11,232 nucleotides of DNA, from contig JACOEF010000443.1 in NCBI GenBank assembly GCA_024998705.1, positions 1 to 11,232 on the forward strand, given 5' to 3'. The notes beneath the pieces are model-generated. The model was not told the DNA's origin. It saw only the letters and a program-made list of their open reading frames with translations, and did no database searches. Source of the stretch: Nitrospira sp. GTDB lineage: Bacteria; Nitrospirota; Nitrospiria; Nitrospirales; Nitrospiraceae. A program made the position numbers and the translations under genes. Below, one piece after another: positions 1 through 5,943 of the stretch. Position 1 is the stretch's first letter, and every line of letters begins with the position of its first letter.

Positions 1-262
1 TAGACTCGCTAAGGGAGGATTGAATCGTACAAGGGATGAAGGCCCCGGTTTGCTCGATCCGGCGTTCTCCCGCCGCCACCATCCCCTGTCGAAATTTTCC
101 GGCGCTTTTGCGGCCGAGCGGTTGCCCAAACAGCGAGTGTTCGAAGGGCCGACGGTCCATCGCATGGATGAGCGTCAACTCCTCGTGCGTGAAGAGGCGG
201 CCGACGACCCTGACGGCGTTGGAAGACTGCTCGGACCATTCGACAGCGACGACGGTGCGCAT
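1..262 (-). CDS. Universal stress protein (UspA family), N-terminal part, cut by the window edge
   Basis: Only the first 87 codons are inside the window; the gene runs off the left edge. The protein begins MRTVVAVEWSEQSSNAVRVV, the first beta strand and helix of a UspA-type Rossmann-like domain, where family members usually read VAVDxSxxSxxAL. Here the acidic residue after the strand is Glu8, followed by Trp9 and Ser10. A second strand, LTLIHAMD, begins near residue 34. Such proteins bind ATP or other nucleotides in many bacteria and respond to stress or energy limitation; whether this one binds ATP cannot be judged, because the C-terminal glycine-rich loop is outside the window. The ATG at 260-262 is preceded by AGGGAG about 5 bases upstream, which supports this start. 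No neighbouring gene lies close enough to form an operon upstream. Confidence 0.75.
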   Translation of the reverse strand, partial: MRTVVAVEWSEQSSNAVRVVGRLFTHEELTLIHAMDRRPFEHSLFGQPLGRKSAGKFRQGMVAAGERRIEQTGAFIPCTIQSSLSES

Positions 263-787
263 CGCAGCTCCCTTGAGGGAAAGGCTCGTCACCCGTCGCT
301 CCCCTGCTCAGCCGAAACACCCGGCCGATCGGAGCGACCTCCGCACGTCAAAGGATGACTCATCATACTCCCAACCGGATAAGGCAGATCAACCAGCAGG
401 GCCGGTGCAGTCCATGATCGTCAGGGCGGCACGGGTATTACGAGAGGGGGCTCGAGGAACTTACAACTTGGGTGTCCGATGTTGAGAGCCCCTCATTGGA
501 AACAGATGGCGCAGGAGAATCTGACAGGATGCTCAAGACCGCCGTCTTCGGCCTCAGGGCAGAGATTCCCGCTACTGGAAAGCGGCCTTCCGGCTGAACT
601 ACGGCACAGAGCACGGGGCTTCACACTCTACTCAAACGACTCGATCAGTCACGCATCGGTCATGACCATCCCACGGCCGTAATCGAGCATCACGCTGAAG
701 CAAGAATGCTCGTTCTCCTTACAGCTGCGACCGCTACGACTCTGGCAGAACGCCCACCGGCAACTGGGACACGCGATGGCCCCTCAC
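263..787. other. 525-bp stretch without a convincing gene
   Basis: This stretch probably contains the leader and promoter of the minus-strand stress-protein gene. A TATGAT box is readable on the minus strand around 362-367, but no well-spaced -35 partner was found. An 11-base palindrome GATGACTCATC sits at 352-362. A hairpin with arms CGAGCAT (684-690) and ATGCTCG (706-712) and a 15-base loop lies between the two flanking minus-strand genes. A plus-strand open frame at 479-682 has no ribosome binding site and no family-like pattern, so it is not called. Its neighbouring frame around 560-625 reads like protein (DSRYWKAAFRLNYGTEHGA) and may be a gene remnant. Confidence 0.4.
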
Positions 788-982
788 TTACGCAACCTTG
801 CGAGTCGGATCCTCTTTCTGCGGCTCGCGCGTGTGGGCTGTTGTAGTGGCCTTCTTCTCATCCTCCCAGATCCACGCCATGAGTGCATTCACAAGTGCGC
901 CTAAGCCCGCGAGGAAACTGATGATGACCAGCAAGACCCCCACGCTGGCGATCCAACTGTTGAAATCCCATGCGGAAAACAT
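788..982 (-). CDS. Small single-pass membrane protein, 64 aa
   Basis: Family not recognised. The protein has a short N-terminus (MFSAWDFNSW), one long hydrophobic segment at about residues 11-38 (ending ALMAWIW), and then a charged, lysine- and glutamate-rich tail to residue 64 (EDEKKATTTAHTREPQKED). This is the layout of a small inner-membrane protein with a cytoplasmic or periplasmic tail. The start is well supported: AGGAGG lies 7 bases before the ATG, one of the strongest ribosome binding sites in the window. The gene is followed by nothing co-directional before the stress-protein gene and is 130 bp downstream of the 118-aa gene on the same strand. No function can be assigned from sequence alone. 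Confidence 0.65.
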   Translation of the reverse strand: MFSAWDFNSWIASVGVLLVIISFLAGLGALVNALMAWIWEDEKKATTTAHTREPQKEDPTRKVA

Positions 983-1112
983 GCACGCACCTCCTGGAAG
1001 AAGGTGGGATGTCGAGGACTGGTTTGGTGCGGAGAATACAGCGACGCTTATTGATTAAGTTTACACCCGAGGGCAGCGCGAAAACAGGGGGACGTCCACA
1101 GGGGCAGAAAAA

Positions 1113-1469
1113 CTAATCGGCATAACGCAAATCACGCGCATCGGCCAACGAAAGGTAGGCTTCTCCCCATTGATGTGGGTTCACGAGACTCCACGGTTCA
1201 TCGGGAATGATCGGCTTAAAACGTAGGCCGTAAATCCCACCATAGACCACGTGCGCCAAGCCCGCGCCCGAATCTTCGACCGTCTGTGTATAGGCCTGAC
1301 AGGTCGGTGACCGTTCGTTGTCACTCCAACCTGTTACCCAATACCATTCGCCTGCAGGGTTTCGTTCATAGAGCCGCGCCTGAACGACCGGCCGAGCCGC
1401 CCCCACTTCCTTGAAGCGCGCGAAGACACTGCTGTCGCAATCGTCATTCGACTCGACTTCCACGATCAT
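1113..1469 (-). CDS. Hypothetical protein, 118 aa
   Basis: No known family is recognised. The protein is soluble, with no signal peptide or membrane helix. It is rich in aromatic residues, with a central RLYERNPAGEWYWVTGW segment (about residues 34-50), a YGGIYGLRFKP segment near residues 77-87, and a C-terminal LSLADARDLRYAD. The alternating hydrophobic pattern suggests a small beta-rich domain. The ATG at 1467-1469 is preferred over the GTG at 1476-1478, because GGAG lies 8 bases before the ATG but touches the GTG. A minus-strand frame (1444-1683) would overlap this gene's start, but it is poorly supported. The small membrane protein gene lies 130 bp downstream on the same strand, so co-transcription is possible but not shown. 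Confidence 0.6.
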   Translation of the reverse strand: MIVEVESNDDCDSSVFARFKEVGAARPVVQARLYERNPAGEWYWVTGWSDNERSPTCQAYTQTVEDSGAGLAHVVYGGIYGLRFKPIIPDEPWSLVNPHQWGEAYLSLADARDLRYAD

Positions 1470-2005
1470 GAGACGCACTCCGAGTGAACCTCAACCCACT
1501 GCGACCGTGTCCCAGTTGCAACATCCACTGGTGTCGAAGGTGACTAATCGACGCCACGCTACCGCATACCGTGATGCGTGCACCTATTTCTGCCTCAGGC
1601 AGATTGTAGCGCAGCGACGGACGAAGAGCCACGAGGGGCTTTCTGAGCGTAGGCTGTTGTGCGGGCACAGCGGCGAGGTACACATCGCCGATCTCGGTGA
1701 TGCGGCGGATTTTTCACGAGCCGACCTCTCCAGTAGAACGGATCACCAGGATCTCATTGGCTCCAACAGCGCCATGGAAAGCGACCAGTCAATCGATTGG
1801 GCAGAGGAGATGACACCCCCGGTTTTATCGCTTCCCGGATCTCACGCCCTCTTGGGTCTCTTCGTAGCACAAACGTCGACGCCGCAATCAACAAAACGTC
1901 GAGAGAATAAATGTGCAATCGGTGATGTCCGACAGGAGCCCCATCAGGTACACATGTATCATGTGTCATCGTCAGGACAGGAAGAGACCGACGGGCCGTA
2001 TTATT
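1470..2005. other. 536-bp stretch with only decayed or doubtful coding sequence
   Basis: All frames here are poor. On the minus strand a frame closed at 1444 can be read upward to about 1760 with one in-frame TGA near 1722. Its middle part (IGDVYLAAVPAQQP, then RPSLRYNLPEAEIGARITV) has a protein-like hydrophobic pattern, so it may be the remnant of an unidentified gene that once overlapped the start of the 118-aa gene. The plus-strand frame 1411-2073 is long but has the composition of a shadow frame. No terminator, RNA gene or repeat was seen. Confidence 0.3.
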
Positions 2006-2392
2006 ATGTTGAGCGACACCAGCACAGCAAAGAGCCTCGTCGAACTTCCCGTCGATGCCGACGCAACAGTTGAGTGGCATCAGAAAGATGTCAGAGGGAT
2101 CGCTTGCGACATTGGTTCGACCATTCTGCAGAACCTGAATCACCTCAAGCTAAACCCGCCGGACGAGCTTGCGCGACGGCTCCCCACCGCTACTTGGACC
2201 CAAGTGTTCGCAGCAGTCGAGCAGCTGGTTCGCAACGGGCAGCTGACACGCCGACAACCGTCTCGCTGTGAGTATGTGAGTACCCCCTCGCCGGCAGCTA
2301 CATCCGAACGGAAGAACTCACTCGCTACCCCTCACGCCTATCGGTCATGCTCCGAATCTCACCTCCATTGGGAAAGGATAGTCGTATGGTGA
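2006..2392 (+). CDS. Small hypothetical protein, Nitrospira-like, possibly with a frayed C-terminus
   Basis: The frame can be read from 1913, but the protein-like part begins near the ATG at 2006 (MLSDTSTAKSLVELPVDAD). From about residue 30 it shows a regular helical pattern: RGIACDIGSTILQNLNHL, then DELARRLPTATWTQVFAAVE, then QLVRNGQLTRRQPSRCEYV. It resembles, from memory, roughly 100-residue Nitrospira proteins of unknown function with a compact winged-helix-like ending (LxRxGxLxxRxPxRxEY). After residue 92 or so the sequence becomes low in pattern (SPAATSERKNSLATPHAYR) and runs on to a TGA overlapping the next start codon. That tail may be an artefact of a lost stop or a small frameshift. 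No good ribosome binding site precedes the ATG, so the start is uncertain. Confidence 0.5.
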   Translation: MLSDTSTAKSLVELPVDADATVEWHQKDVRGIACDIGSTILQNLNHLKLNPPDELARRLPTATWTQVFAAVEQLVRNGQLTRRQPSRCEYVSTPSPAATSERKNSLATPHAYRSCSESHLHWERIVVW

Positions 2393-2613
2393 CGATCATT
2401 GCGGCCTGTTGTGTCTGCAAGCACGTCCGAGACGGACTCCCCATAGATGGAGAGGGAGAGGGAGATTGGCAACCGCTGCAGACGTATTGCAGCAAATATC
2501 GATTCGAGGAGAGGGATCTCAAACTGTCCCACACCTATTGCCCGGCCTGCATGACGCGCTATCGGCGCTTACTCTTCAACACGACCGCCGACCGTCAAGC
2601 GATGCACCTGTAG
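2386..2613 (+). CDS. Small zinc-ribbon-like protein with paired CxxC motifs, 75 aa
   Basis: The protein reads MVTIIAACCVCKHVRDG at its start and SHTYCPACMTRYRRLL towards its end. The two CxxC pairs (Cys9/Cys11-type cluster at residues 8-11 and Cys54-x2-Cys57) are placed to bind one zinc. The order CxxCKxxRD, then WxxLxxY, then SHxxCPxC matches a short domain known from the C-termini of many PAS, response-regulator and diguanylate-cyclase proteins, where it reads roughly CxxCKKIRDxxGYWxxLExY and SHGICPxC. Here it stands alone. The ATG at 2386 is chosen because AAGGATAG lies at the right distance; the longer frame from 2347 lacks this. The start overlaps the end of the upstream frame by 7 bases, suggesting coupled translation. 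Function unknown; a regulatory or redox-sensing metal site is inference. Confidence 0.65.
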   Translation: MVTIIAACCVCKHVRDGLPIDGEGEGDWQPLQTYCSKYRFEERDLKLSHTYCPACMTRYRRLLFNTTADRQAMHL

Positions 2614-2892
2614 GATCGCGAGAGCGGGAGCCTGCTCGATCGACTCACACTCCTTCACCTGCGACAATTTCTAGTGGCGGTGCTCGGAGCGTTTGAACAG
2701 ATCGCCTTGACGGCGGATCAGATCTTCCCATCCGGCAACTAACTCACAGCCATATCCACGGGACGCGGCACCGGCAAGAACGGCAGGCAGGTCGTCTTCG
2801 AAGGCATCGATGTGTTCGAGATCAATCAGGACGGGAAAATCCAAACGATGTGGGGCTACTGGAACCCAGCGGCGATGATGGCGCAGCTGCAG
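2614..2892 (+). pseudogene. Ketosteroid-isomerase/NTF2-like (SnoaL-type) protein, broken by an in-frame TAA
   Basis: Read in one frame, this stretch gives FLVAVLGAFEQIALTADQIF, then PSGN, then a TAA at 2740-2742, then STGRGTGKNGRQVVFEGIDV, FEINQDGKIQ and TMWGYWNPAAMMAQL. The second half is the typical ending of SnoaL-like or steroid-delta-isomerase-like NTF2-fold proteins: a strand leading into GIDVFEI, then DGKIQ, then YWNPAAM. Both sides of the stop stay in the same frame, so one nonsense change, not a deletion, separates them. The N-terminal third of a normal 120-140 residue domain is missing: the frame meets the stop codon of the preceding gene at 2611-2613. The frame stays open to 3108, but residues after MMAQLQG lose family character. 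A short functional C-terminal product from GTG 2812 is unlikely. Confidence 0.6.
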
Positions 2893-2979
2893 GGGGTGAG
2901 AGAAGACTGCACATGGATGCTTCTTCGAAAGCCGGCTTCATCAACCAACCACCCCAAATGGCCGCAACATGATCTGTAC

Positions 2980-3008
2980 TTGCGCCAATTGGAACTGCTG
3001 CGTACAAT
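2980..3008 (+). promoter_or_regulatory. Candidate sigma-70 promoter of the toxin-antitoxin pair
   Basis: A TACAAT box at 3003-3008 (five of six consensus bases) is preceded, with a 17-base spacer, by TTGCGC at 2980-2985 (three of six). The predicted start of transcription lies about 35 bases before the antitoxin ATG. It overlaps the worn-out tail of the NTF2-like pseudogene. The -35 box is weak, as is common for promoters repressed by their own toxin-antitoxin complex. No clear operator palindrome was seen. Confidence 0.4.
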
Positions 3009-3049
3009 ACTTTTGTCCAGAGAGACAGAGATAGCACTCGGGGGTCACG

Positions 3050-3280
3050 ATGCAGAACGTGCTCAAGCAAAAAGTCACGGTACAACCCGGCGGAATCGTA
3101 CACATTGAATCGCCGGAATTGGTGCCGGGATCCATTGCCGACGTCATCATCATTCCCGAACCACCCGACGCACCTATAGCTACACTCGCCAATTTCATCG
3201 GTGCAGCAGCAGGGGGATTCACCACGCCTCAGGAGGCCGATGCGTTCATTCGTCAAGAACGAAACACATGGCCAGCCTAA
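3050..3280 (+). CDS. Antitoxin of a VapBC-type pair, 76 aa
   Basis: The N-terminal half (residues 5-36, KQKVTVQPGGIVHIESPEL, then VPGSIADVIIIP) has the strand-turn-strand pattern of AbrB/SpoVT-like swapped-hairpin DNA-binding domains. The C-terminal part (FTTPQEADAFIRQERNTW, residues 57-74) is an amphipathic segment of the kind that wraps around a PIN toxin and blocks its active site. The gene is immediately followed, with a 13-bp overlap, by a PIN-domain gene, which is the main reason for the call. GGGGGT lies about 5 bases before the ATG. In this family the antitoxin neutralises the toxin and, alone or in complex, represses the operon; that is known of the family and not visible here. The exact antitoxin class is less certain than the role. 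Confidence 0.75.
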   Translation: MQNVLKQKVTVQPGGIVHIESPELVPGSIADVIIIPEPPDAPIATLANFIGAAAGGFTTPQEADAFIRQERNTWPA

Positions 3281-3702
3281 CGACGCTCACCGGACGCCTC
3301 TACCTCGATACCAATATCTTTATTTACGCATTGGAAGGCTATCCGGTCTTTCGGCCAGCCTTAACCCAGCTTTTTGAGCGCATCGATCACGGAGCCATCC
3401 AAGCCGTCACGAGTGAACTGACCTTGGCGGAAGTGCTCGTGAAGCCTCTGTTGGATAGGAGCCGTGAGAGAGAAGCGGCTTATCTCCAGGCCATGCGCCC
3501 GTCGACTTCATTACAGATGGAGCCGGTGAGTCGAGAAATCCTCATCGCGGCATCTCGCCTACGGGCCGAGCATGGATTGAAACTTCCGGATGCGATTCAT
3601 GCAGCCACGGCCCAGCTCACGCATTGCGAGCGATTACTCACCAATGATGCGAGGTTCAAGACCTTATCCGGCATCAAAGTCCTGCTCCTGTCTGAATTCT
3701 GA
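3268..3702 (+). CDS. PIN-domain toxin, VapC-type endoribonuclease, 144 aa
   Basis: The protein has the order of acidic residues of a PIN-domain nuclease: Asp14 in LYLDTNIFIY, Glu55 in ELTLAEVL, Asp108 in LKLPDAIHAATA, and Asp127 in LLTNDARF. These residues coordinate magnesium or manganese; VapC toxins cut specific RNAs such as tRNA or the sarcin-ricin loop, but the target of this one cannot be told. Length is normal for VapC and no catalytic residue is missing, so the toxin looks functional. The ATG overlaps the last 13 bases of the antitoxin gene, so translation is probably coupled; no strong independent ribosome binding site is present. The stop codon at 3700-3702 lies inside a hairpin that marks the edge of an older repeat. 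Confidence 0.85.
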   Translation: MASLTTLTGRLYLDTNIFIYALEGYPVFRPALTQLFERIDHGAIQAVTSELTLAEVLVKPLLDRSREREAAYLQAMRPSTSLQMEPVSREILIAASRLRAEHGLKLPDAIHAATAQLTHCERLLTNDARFKTLSGIKVLLLSEF

Positions 3703-3753
3703 GAAAATAGGTTCTCAGGCTGCCTGTTTATCTCCCTGAGTCGGGAACCTATT
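3699..3753. repeat. Two overlapping hairpins at the end of the toxin gene
   Basis: The first has arms CTGAGAA (3699-3705) and TTCTCAG (3712-3718) with loop AATAGG. The second, mutually exclusive with it, pairs AATAGGTTC (3706-3714) with GAACCTATT (3745-3753) and extends inward with TCAGG and CCTGA after a short bulge. There is no U-run, so this is not a classic terminator, although the hairpins could stabilise the 3' end of the vapC transcript. They form the left edge of the older repeat at 3699-5138. Confidence 0.55.
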
Positions 3754-3932
3754 GAACGCAGCTGATTTTGATTCCAATCGATGATTAGCTGAAGTGACTG
3801 GACATGGGCTATGTCGGCGTGAGCCGCTGGTTGAAGCAACAGGGCTCACACCTGTATGATTACAAGACCTGAGGTGGCCCGGATTTGACAGACACCTTTG
3901 AACGGGGACAGGATTCCCCCAGGAGGTGTCCG

Positions 3933-4226
3933 ATGGGTTCACGCAAGCAGTTCTCCCCGGAGTTTAAACGCGAAGCCGGCCAGTTGTTAGAGAGCGGTAG
4001 CCGGCCAGCTTCCGCGATCGCCCGCGAATTGGGCATTGCCCGCAATCAGCTCTACAAATGGCAGACGGAGCTCCGGGCGCGTGGCGCCGGGGCGTTTCCG
4101 GGATCCGCCGCGCGCAAGGAGCGGACGACCGAAATTGCCCGTCTCAAGCGCGAACTCGCGCGCGTCACGGAGGAGCGGGACATTTTAAAAAAAGCCGCCA
4201 GGTACTTTGCCACGGAGTCGCGGTGA
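3933..4226 (+). CDS. IS3-family transposase OrfA, 97 aa
   Basis: OrfA supplies the DNA-binding part of the transposase, recognising the element's terminal repeats. The start reads MGSRKQFSPEFKREAGQLLE, followed by a helix-turn-helix at about residues 25-45 (ASAIARELGIARNQLYKWQ) and a leucine-zipper helix at about residues 68-87 (IARLKRELARVTEERDILKK) for oligomerisation. The typical IS3 ending ILKKAARYFA is intact. The ATG at 3933 is chosen because AGGAGGTGT lies just upstream; the open frame continues back to 3885 but would run into the left inverted repeat. The stop TGA overlaps a GTG start for OrfB. OrfA alone usually acts as a regulator, and the OrfAB fusion made by frameshifting is the active transposase. 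Confidence 0.92.
   Translation: MGSRKQFSPEFKREAGQLLESGSRPASAIARELGIARNQLYKWQTELRARGAGAFPGSAARKERTTEIARLKRELARVTEERDILKKAARYFATESR
4187..4193 (+). promoter_or_regulatory. Programmed -1 frameshift site (A AAA AAA)
   Basis: Seven adenines fall in the OrfA frame as TTA AAA AAA, a slippery heptamer of the kind used by IS3 elements. Slipping back one base moves ribosomes from the OrfA frame into the OrfB frame, giving the residues SRQVLCHGVAVKYQF across the join. This is ten codons before the OrfA stop. A stimulatory stem-loop downstream was not worked out. Confidence 0.75.
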
Positions 4227-5089
4227 AGTACCAATTCCTACAGAGACATCAGCAGGAGTTTGGGGTGAGGCGGCTGTGTCAGGTGCTCCAGGTCAGCCGG
4301 AGTGGATTCTATGCCTGGCAGCACCGGGCGACGAGTGCACGGGCGCAGGCGAATCAGGTGCTCACCGATCGGATACACGTGCTCCATCAGCAGACACGGG
4401 GAGCCTACGGGGCGCGCAAGATGTGGCAACTCTTGAAGCGCGAAGGCCTGGGCTGCGGGCGACACCGAGTGGCGCGATTGCGACGACTGGCGGGGATCGT
4501 GGCCTTGCGCCGACGGCGCTATGTTCGCACGGTGCAGGTCCGCCAGCATGAGCCGCCGGCGATCCCCAATCGGCTCGAGCAGCAGTTTGCCGTGTCGGCT
4601 AAGAACCGAGTCTGGGCTGGGGATCTGACGTTCGTGCCGACTCGCACGGGGTGGTTGACGGTGGCGGTACTTCTAGACCTCTACTCGCGGCGGGTGGTGG
4701 GCTGGGCGATGAGTCCGCGCCAAACGCTCTCCGTCGTCGTGGAGGCCTGGTGGATGGCCTGGCGGCAGCGCCGCCCAGCCCCAGGGCTCGTGCATCACAG
4801 CGATCAAGGCAATCAATATCGTGCCACGCTGTACCAAACCCTCTTAGCCCGACGAGGCGTGATCCCCAGTATGAGTCGGAAGGGGAATTGTTATGACAAT
4901 GCGCCGGTGGAAAGCTTCTTTAGTTCACTGAAGAACGAGCTCGTCCACCATCGGCAGTTTCAGAATCAGGCTGAGGCTCAGGTGGCGATTATCGACTATA
5001 TCGAGCGGTTTTATAACCGACAGCGCTTGCATCAGGCACTGGGCTATCGCAGCCCGGAGGAGTTTGAGCAGCAGGAGAGTGGTGCTTAA
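4223..5089 (+). CDS. IS3-family transposase OrfB, DDE catalytic domain, 288 aa
   Basis: OrfB carries the integrase-core (rve) catalytic domain that cuts and joins the element's ends. Counting from the GTG at 4223, the catalytic triad is Asp134 (VWAGDLTFV), Asp194 (HHSDQGNQY) and Glu230 (NAPVESFFSSLKNEL). The N-terminal part includes a second helix-turn-helix-like block (VRRLCQVLQVSRSGFYAWQ) and an HTH_21-like region (YGARKMWQLLKREG). The C-terminus (FYNRQRLHQALGYRSPEEFE) is complete and typical. The frame is open further upstream to 4058, but that part only exists as the -1 frame of orfA. Expression is probably mainly as an OrfAB fusion by frameshifting; the GTGA overlap could allow some separate OrfB. 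Confidence 0.93.
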   Translation: MKYQFLQRHQQEFGVRRLCQVLQVSRSGFYAWQHRATSARAQANQVLTDRIHVLHQQTRGAYGARKMWQLLKREGLGCGRHRVARLRRLAGIVALRRRRYVRTVQVRQHEPPAIPNRLEQQFAVSAKNRVWAGDLTFVPTRTGWLTVAVLLDLYSRRVVGWAMSPRQTLSVVVEAWWMAWRQRRPAPGLVHHSDQGNQYRATLYQTLLARRGVIPSMSRKGNCYDNAPVESFFSSLKNELVHHRQFQNQAEAQVAIIDYIERFYNRQRLHQALGYRSPEEFEQQESGA

Positions 5090-5396
5090 TTCACGTGTCT
5101 GTTATTCCGGGGCCACCTCAACCTGACCCTATTTTCTCCGCAAGAAGACCCCTGTGTGAAGGGCCTGAGACACAGTCGATCCCTCGCAAACCCAACTCAT
5201 CAGCTGAACTGATCTGTCGGATTTTGAAGGAAGTGAGTAAGTGCGGAAACGTGAATAGCCGCCATCTCTGGCTGACGTGCACGCACTCTAAATCATTCCC
5301 GACACGATTCTTCCCAACAAGCCCAATTTATCGCGTGTCCTGACGGTCAGAGTGTTAAGCGAAGTTGTCATTCTGGCTCGGCCGATCTTTTGCCAG

Positions 5397-5894
5397 CTAG
5401 GATGCTTGGTGCTGGATTTGCCTAAATTCTTGGTCGTGCGTACTGTATTTGTAAACACGCCGAAACGCAGAAATCGGAACTCGTCCGATGTGAGCGGCCT
5501 CGATGATCGGCATTATCTTTCTTCCCAGTTCATTCTGTTGTTTCCATCGCTCCAAAAGCGCCGGCCCACCGACAAAACTATTATTGATCGCCGAACGATC
5601 CAGTTCGATCCAGATCGACTCATCCCATTTGTGAAAGCATGGGACAAACGTCTGCCACATCGAATTCGGATACTTCTCGTTGTATATGGACTCGTCAAAG
5701 CCTGAGAAATCGAAGACACTTACAGCGCCTATGCTCCGCACAAACGGATAAAAGACAGGACCGCCTGCAGTTCCCCATCTGTCCAGATCAGGGATGAGCG
5801 GGTCTGGAAGAATGCCCCCTGCACCCACGATGCCTTTAAAGCGTTCAACGCTAGTCGTGTGCCATATACCTTCCCTAAGAATTTCTGGAAACAT
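5397..5894 (-). CDS. Hypothetical protein, 165 aa, with ADP-ribosyltransferase-like sequence hallmarks
   Basis: No named family is recognised with certainty. The start, ILREGIWHTTSVERFKGIVG, resembles the first strand and helix of ART-fold proteins such as DarT-like enzymes and RNA 2'-phosphotransferases, in which an H-x-T near the N-terminus contacts NAD. A middle strand reads IGAVSVFDF (residues 55-63), another reads SIWIELD (93-99), and near the end Glu132 sits in IIEAAHIGRVPISAFRRVYK, a position and context like the catalytic Glu followed by a VP turn in ART-fold enzymes. His12 and Glu132 would be the key residues. This is a pattern-level inference and not a family assignment. The protein is cytoplasmic, with no signal peptide. 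The start ATG has only a weak ribosome binding site. The interrupted membrane-protein gene lies 49 bp upstream on the same strand, so they may share a transcript. Confidence 0.65.
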   Translation of the reverse strand: MFPEILREGIWHTTSVERFKGIVGAGGILPDPLIPDLDRWGTAGGPVFYPFVRSIGAVSVFDFSGFDESIYNEKYPNSMWQTFVPCFHKWDESIWIELDRSAINNSFVGGPALLERWKQQNELGRKIMPIIEAAHIGRVPISAFRRVYKYSTHDQEFRQIQHQAS

Positions 5895-5943
5895 TGCGGC
5901 ATCTCGCTTGCTGTGTGTGCGTCCGCATCGGTGGCGGGTAGGC

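Larger units (their letters stand above)
3870..5120 (+). mobile_element. Complete IS3-family insertion sequence, 1251 bp
   Basis: The ends are inverted repeats starting TGAGGTGGCCC: left 3870-3895, right 5095-5120, 21 of 26 positions identical. Both ends are flanked by the trinucleotide ACC (3867-3869 and 5121-5123), a 3-bp target duplication as expected for this family. Inside are orfA and orfB in overlapping frames (0 and -1) with an A7 slippery run. The three catalytic residues of the DDE transposase are present with D-D spacing of 60 and D-E spacing of 36. Nothing is truncated, so the copy may still be active and the insertion looks recent. It landed in the older repeat just downstream of the toxin gene. 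The IS3 subgroup and any named match cannot be settled without a database. Confidence 0.93.
3699..5138. repeat. Older inverted-repeat element (about 186 bp without the IS), interrupted by the IS3 element
   Basis: GAGAAAATAGG at 3701-3711 is exactly inverted as CCTATTTTCTC at 5128-5138. Read outward on the right strand, the two ends are CCTGAGAACCTATTTTCTC and CCTGACCCTATTTTCTC, which differ only near the AC/GAA positions. Taking out the IS and one ACC copy rejoins GATTACAAGACC to TGACCCTATTTTC. The interior has a short frame (3804-3872, starting MGYVGVSRWLKQQGS) that is too short to call a gene and is closed upstream by a TGA at 3795. This resembles a small non-autonomous mobile or REP-like element; its class is not established. 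Confidence 0.45.

Noticed and set aside
9..320. Minus-strand open frame of 103 aa at the left edge
   Set aside because: It is arginine-rich shadow sequence. The real gene on the same strand is the stress-protein frame ending at 262, with a ribosome binding site and a family-like start.
479..682. Plus-strand frame of 67 aa
   Set aside because: No ribosome binding site and no recognisable pattern.
1411..2073. Plus-strand frame of 220 aa
   Set aside because: It starts antisense to the 118-aa gene, has a shadow-frame composition (polar, Arg/Ser/His-rich) and no plausible ribosome binding site.
3699..3718. Rho-independent terminator after vapC
   Set aside because: The hairpin is AT-rich and not followed by a U-run; it is better explained as the edge of the older repeat.
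4058..4222. Upstream extension of OrfB from ATG 4058
   Set aside because: This part is the -1 frame of orfA. OrfB is expected from the frameshift near 4193 or from GTG 4223.
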